A DNA stretch of 64,000 bases, taken from positions 1 to 64,000 of the forward strand of contig MVQD01000087.1 of the NCBI GenBank assembly GCA_002067095.1, in the 5' to 3' direction. The notes beneath the pieces were generated by a model. It worked only from the letters and a program-made list of their open reading frames with translations, made no database searches and was not told where the DNA came from. A program made the translations under genes and the position numbers. Source of the DNA: Methanoregulaceae archaeon PtaB.Bin056 (GTDB taxonomy: Archaea > Halobacteriota > Methanomicrobia > Methanomicrobiales > Methanospirillaceae). Positions 60,248 through 64,000 of the stretch are shown here, one piece after another (within the stretch, counting starts at the first letter, position 1; the number at the start of each line of letters is the position of its first letter).

Positions 60248-60882
60248 GACTCCTTGCGGTCGTCGCGATCTCCATCACGGCGTTCTCGGGGATTGCCGGG
60301 GCGTTCCTTGCGGCTCTCTGGTACCTCACATGCACCAGGGGACCCGGGATGCTGAGGCGATCATCCTGGCCACTGGTTGCCTTTATCCCGCTTCTCCTGG
60401 TGACGGCGGCGATCTGGATCACCGGCGGCGAGTGGCTCTCGTACCTGGTTCGCCTGGGGGTGGTGATCCTGGTTGCAATCTACGCCTACCAGGACCAGAA
60501 GCCGGGAGAATTCATCCAGGTCTGCACCTGGGCGTTCGGCCCCGGGGTGGGATTTGACCTGGGGCTTGCAGGAGAGATGGCAGTCTCGTCCATCCGTTTC
60601 CTGGGAGGGGAGGTGCAGCGGGTGCGGCAGGCATACCTGCTGAAGAGTTCCCCCATAGGGGCCAGGGCGCTCTCCTCCATCGCCACGAACCTCGTCTTCG
60701 GGCTGCTGCGGAGGGCGGAGGACCAGGCCGATCTCCTCTTCGTGCGGGGATACGGGAAGGGGGGTGTATCGTGTGCGAAGTTTTCATCCTCCCGCAGGGA
60801 TTTCATTGCCGCAGGAGTTGCGGTTCTCCTCTTCCTGCTCTGTTTTTTCCCGGTGAGAGAATTTTTTATACTTGCACAATGA
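60229..60882 (+). CDS. ecfT: ECF transporter transmembrane protein EcfT
   Basis: A 217-residue protein with about five helices, including LRLLAVVAISITAFSGIAGAF at the start and RRAEDQADLLFVRGYGKGG near the end, which resembles the second AR(G)-type coupling helix that binds the ATPases; the first, ending YLLKSSPIGARALSS, is also visible. Completes the BioY transporter. Confidence 0.88.
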   Translation: MQDPRLRLLAVVAISITAFSGIAGAFLAALWYLTCTRGPGMLRRSSWPLVAFIPLLLVTAAIWITGGEWLSYLVRLGVVILVAIYAYQDQKPGEFIQVCTWAFGPGVGFDLGLAGEMAVSSIRFLGGEVQRVRQAYLLKSSPIGARALSSIATNLVFGLLRRAEDQADLLFVRGYGKGGVSCAKFSSSRRDFIAAGVAVLLFLLCFFPVREFFILAQ

Positions 60883-60944
60883 AGGTTTTAGAGGTTTAGC
60901 TCTTTGTTCGCCGCTGGAGCGTGGGCCAAGCCCGGAGGAGCCCG

Positions 60945-62684
60945 ATGTGTGCTGCCAGTAACAAGAAGATTTCCATCACCGACACCACACTCAGAGATGC
61001 CCACCAGTCACTGATAGCGACGCGTCTCCGGACCGAGGATATGATCCCCCTGGCCCGTGAGATAGACCGGGCGGGCTTCTTCTCGGTCGAGGCCTGGGGT
61101 GGGGCGACGTTCGACACGAGTATCAGGTTTCTTGCAGAAGATCCCTGGGAACGTCTGCGGGCACTCAAGGCTGAAATGAAGCGGACGCCCATCCAGATGC
61201 TCTTACGCGGGCAGAACCTGGTGGGATACCGCCATTACCCGGATGATGTCGTGGACCGATTTGTAGAGCGTGCGCACGCCAACGGCGTCGATATCTTCAG
61301 GGTATTTGATGCCCTCAACGACATCCGGAACATGAAGCGAGCAATGGAGATGGTCAAGCAGGTGGGAGCGCACCTCCAGGGGGCCATCTGCTACACGACA
61401 AGCCCTGTCCACTCGATCAAAGGGTTCGTGGAGATGGCAAAGGAGCTCCATTCCCTGGACTGCGATTCAATATGCATCAAGGACATGGCAGGGCTGATCA
61501 TGCCGGATGCCGCAGCCGAGCTCGTGACCGGGATCAAGGATGAAGTTGACACCCTTGTCGACCTCCACTCCCACTCGACGAGCGGGATCGCACTCATGAG
61601 CTACGAGGCCGCGATCAAGGCAGGCGTCGACATCGTAGACACGGCGATGTCACCGTTCGCACTCGGGACGTCCCAGCCCCCGACGGAGAGCGTGGTGGCG
61701 GCGCTTACAGGGACTCCGGCGGATACGGGGATCGATCTCCGTGTCCTGAAGGATATCCGGAATGCGTGTCTGAAGGTCCGCGCAAAATACGAGGGGCTCG
61801 TCGACCCAATCTCCGAGCGTGTGGACAGCGATGTCCTCCTCTACCAGCTCCCCGGCGGGATGATCTCAAACCTCGTCTCGCAGTTAAAGGAGCAGGATGC
61901 GCTCGACAAGGTGGACGCAATGTTCGAGGAGGTCCCGAGGGTGAGGAAGGACCTTGGCTACCCGCCACTTGTCACCCCCACCTCCCAGATCGTCGGGACC
62001 CAGGCGGTCTTCAACGTGCTCATTGGCGGTGAACGGTACAGGAATGTCACGAACGAGGTGAAGGACTATGTCCGCGGCCTCTACGGGAAACCGCCCGGCC
62101 CGATCGACGAGGAGATCCGGAGGCTTATCATCGGCGACGAGCCGCCCATCACGGTACGCCCGGCGGACCTCCTGGAGCCGATCTACGAGAAGATGAAGGC
62201 CCAGGCAACCGCAGAGGGGTTGATCAAGAAGGAGGAGGATGTCCTCACCTACATCCTCTACCCTGCGATCGCACCCGCGTTCCTCCGGGGAGAGAGGAAG
62301 CCGGAGGAGATACCCCAGAAGAAAGCAAAGGTCCAGGACATGCCTTCGATCCCCCCCTCGATGGAGGTTGAGGTGGATGGGGAGGTATTTTCCGTCAGGA
62401 TCATCTCGGTCGGGGGGAGCGCGGTTGTCAGTGCCGCACCGGTCCAGGAGAAGATCCCGAGGGGAGAGATACAGGGAGGCGTCAAGTCGAACATGCAGGG
62501 GATGGTCCTGAAGATCCTGGTGAACCGCGGGGCAGAGGTGAAGAAGGGGGACACGCTGCTCGTGCTCGAGGCCATGAAGATGGAGAACCCCATCCACAGC
62601 CCGGCTGACGGCCGTGTTGCGGATATTTTTGTGGATACCGGGGACACCGTCAAGAGCGGTGACGTGCTCCTGGTGGTGGAATGA
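60945..62684 (+). CDS. pycB: Pyruvate carboxylase subunit B (carboxyltransferase + biotin carrier)
   Basis: A 579-residue protein. The N-terminal carboxyltransferase domain has [17 protein letters not shown] and CIKDMAGLI, plus metal ligands in DLHSHSTSG; the C-terminal 80 residues are a biotin carrier with lysine K545 in LEAMKMENP. It moves CO2 from biotin to pyruvate, making oxaloacetate for biosynthesis. The ATG at 60945 follows GGAGGAG. GTG 60921 is less likely. It overlaps pycA by 4 bp. Confidence 0.95.
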   Translation: MCAASNKKISITDTTLRDAHQSLIATRLRTEDMIPLAREIDRAGFFSVEAWGGATFDTSIRFLAEDPWERLRALKAEMKRTPIQMLLRGQNLVGYRHYPDDVVDRFVERAHANGVDIFRVFDALNDIRNMKRAMEMVKQVGAHLQGAICYTTSPVHSIKGFVEMAKELHSLDCDSICIKDMAGLIMPDAAAELVTGIKDEVDTLVDLHSHSTSGIALMSYEAAIKAGVDIVDTAMSPFALGTSQPPTESVVAALTGTPADTGIDLRVLKDIRNACLKVRAKYEGLVDPISERVDSDVLLYQLPGGMISNLVSQLKEQDALDKVDAMFEEVPRVRKDLGYPPLVTPTSQIVGTQAVFNVLIGGERYRNVTNEVKDYVRGLYGKPPGPIDEEIRRLIIGDEPPITVRPADLLEPIYEKMKAQATAEGLIKKEEDVLTYILYPAIAPAFLRGERKPEEIPQKKAKVQDMPSIPPSMEVEVDGEVFSVRIISVGGSAVVSAAPVQEKIPRGEIQGGVKSNMQGMVLKILVNRGAEVKKGDTLLVLEAMKMENPIHSPADGRVADIFVDTGDTVKSGDVLLVVE

Positions 62685-64000
62685 AGTTCTTCGAGAAGGT
62701 CCTCATCGCCAACCGCGGGGAGATCGCCATCCGGGTGATGAGGGCCTGCCGGGAGCTCGATATCGAGACGGTGGCCATTTACTCCACTGCTGACTCCGAT
62801 GCACTCCACGTGAAGTACGCAGACGAGGCATTCCTCCTGGGAGAGGCCCCCCCTGCGAAGAGCTACCTCAACATGGAGCGGATCCTCGATATTGCAAAGA
62901 AGTCGGGGGCCGAGGCGGTCCACCCGGGGTACGGGTTCCTCGCCGAGAACTACCGGTTTTCGAAACTCTGCCAGGAGGAGGGGGTGGTCTTCATCGGCCC
63001 CTCCTGGAAGACGATACGGGCCATGGGTTCGAAGATCGAGAGCAAGCAGATGATGAGGGAGGCCGATGTCCCCGTCCTTCCCGGCACACTCGAGGGCGTG
63101 CAGGACCCGGATGATGCAAAGAAGGTCGCTTCCGAAGTGGGCTACCCGGTGATCGTCAAGGCGAGCGCGGGGGGAGGTGGCATCGGCATGCACATCGTGC
63201 AGGACGAGAAGGGCCTCGAAGAGGCGATCGAGGCCGGACGCCGCATCGCCCAGTCCGCGTTCGGGGATGCGACCGTCTTCATAGAGAAGTACCTGGAGAG
63301 GCCCAGGCACATCGAGTTCCAGGTCCTCGCAGACGAGCACGGAAACGTCATCCACCTGTATGACCGCGAGTGCTCCATCCAGCGGCGGCACCAGAAACTC
63401 GTGGAGGAGGCGCCGTGCCCGATCATGACGCCGGAACTCAGGGAGAGGATGGCGGCGTCCGCCATCGCGGTGGCGAAGGCATCGGATTACACCAATGCGG
63501 GCACGGTCGAGTTTCTCTATGCGGATGGCAACTACTACTTCATGGAGATGAACACCCGCCTGCAGGTCGAGCACACGGTGACCGAGATGATCACCGGCAG
63601 GGATATCGTCAAGCACCAGATCGCGGTCGCTGCCGGGGAGTCACTGCCCCTCGACCAGGAGGACGTGACGATCCGGGGCCATGCGATCGAGTGCCGGATC
63701 AACGCAGAGGACCCACTGAACAATTTTGCCGCCGATCCAGGGAAGATCCTCCGGTACCGCTCACCAGGAGGTCCGGGGATGCGGGTGGACTCCGGCATCC
63801 ACATGGGGTATTCCATCCCCCCCACGTACGACTCCATGATCTCGAAGCTCTGTGCCTGGGGCGCCGACCGGAGCGAGGCCATCGCCCGGATGCGAAGGGC
63901 TATCTACGAGTATGTCATCATCGGCGTCAAGACGACGCTTCCCCTGCACCATGCTATCATGCACAACCGGCATTACATCAACGGGGACACCCATACCCAC
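62681..64000 (+). CDS. pycA: Pyruvate carboxylase subunit A (biotin carboxylase), partial
   Basis: 440 residues are seen before the window ends; the family length is near 500. [20 protein letters not shown] opens the biotin carboxylase domain, followed by [18 protein letters not shown]-grasp glycine loop [21 protein letters not shown] and the catalytic [20 protein letters not shown] (20 residues), then [10 protein letters not shown]. It carboxylates the PycB biotin using ATP and bicarbonate. ATG 62681 overlaps the PycB stop. Confidence 0.95.
   Translation, partial: MKFFEKVLIANRGEIAIRVMRACRELDIETVAIYSTADSDALHVKYADEAFLLGEAPPAKSYLNMERILDIAKKSGAEAVHPGYGFLAENYRFSKLCQEEGVVFIGPSWKTIRAMGSKIESKQMMREADVPVLPGTLEGVQDPDDAKKVASEVGYPVIVKASAGGGGIGMHIVQDEKGLEEAIEAGRRIAQSAFGDATVFIEKYLERPRHIEFQVLADEHGNVIHLYDRECSIQRRHQKLVEEAPCPIMTPELRERMAASAIAVAKASDYTNAGTVEFLYADGNYYFMEMNTRLQVEHTVTEMITGRDIVKHQIAVAAGESLPLDQEDVTIRGHAIECRINAEDPLNNFAADPGKILRYRSPGGPGMRVDSGIHMGYSIPPTYDSMISKLCAWGADRSEAIARMRRAIYEYVIIGVKTTLPLHHAIMHNRHYINGDTHTH

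Noticed and set aside
1-64000. CRISPR arrays, insertion sequences or prophage genes
   Set aside because: No regularly spaced direct repeats, transposase or integrase motifs, or phage structural genes were seen.

Overview
The window looks like chromosomal DNA of a hydrogenotrophic methanogenic archaeon, most likely of the order Methanomicrobiales and fairly GC rich. It carries an Eha-type energy-converting [NiFe] hydrogenase, tungsten or molybdenum formylmethanofuran dehydrogenase, F420H2:NADP oxidoreductase, an MsvR-like regulator, DUF2111, DUF2551 and DUF2240 proteins, archaeal TFB, aIF5B, S6e, S8e, SRP19 and Gar1, archaeal SecDF, and many multi-PAS sensors. Promoters are archaeal (TATA boxes about 25 bp before the start of transcription), purine-rich ribosome sites are common, and operon genes often overlap as ATGA or GTGA. 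No CRISPR array, insertion sequence or prophage is visible.

Layout. 0.3-2.5 kb: CBS protein and a two-gene ABC-2 exporter (minus). 3.0-4.9 kb: an ATPase/TOPRIM-like pair resembling two-gene defence modules. 4.9-7.0 kb: a membrane PAS protein. 7.2-9.8 kb: ACT protein, homoserine dehydrogenase and an HTH-DDTD protein. 9.8-16.8 kb: DUF389 membrane protein, ferritin-like/VIT1 transporter, a frameshifted gene remnant, a small winged-helix protein, an MsvR-like regulator with probable operators, SixA-like phosphatase, tRNA-Leu and TrkH.

17.0-27.9 kb is the core: at least thirteen Eha subunit genes run without a break into fwdD-B-A-C, joining hydrogen-driven ferredoxin reduction to the enzyme that uses the ferredoxin for CO2 reduction. 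28.0-32.3 kb is a 1428-residue hybrid sensor. 32.3-41 kb holds a lipoprotein, small zinc-ribbon proteins, a minus-strand FHA-winged-helix / Ser-Thr kinase / DUF362-ferredoxin operon, MsrB, a STAS protein and a PEGA surface protein.

41.5-49.2 kb is an information-processing block: tRNA-His, aIF5B, S6e, S8e, HypB, SRP19, a PHP protein, Gar1, TFB and two tRNA-Ala genes, the latter in a repeat array with a truncated tRNA copy. HypB and SRP19 diverge from one symmetric promoter flanked by a 10-bp inverted repeat with NikR-like half-sites. 49.3-56.8 kb: DUF2281, class II aldolase, NpdG, thioredoxin, SecD/SecF, DUF2551, archease-RtcB and unknown partners. 56.9 kb to the end is a biotin module: DUF2111, BirA, BioY, two ECF ATPases, EcfT, then biotin-bearing PycB and PycA, the last cut by the window edge.

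The strongest leads for undescribed biology are the ATPase/TOPRIM pair, the FHA/kinase/DUF362 operon, the HTH-DDTD fusion, the hypB-srp19 operator, the tRNA-Ala repeat units, and a possible small RNA locus at 44.9 kb.
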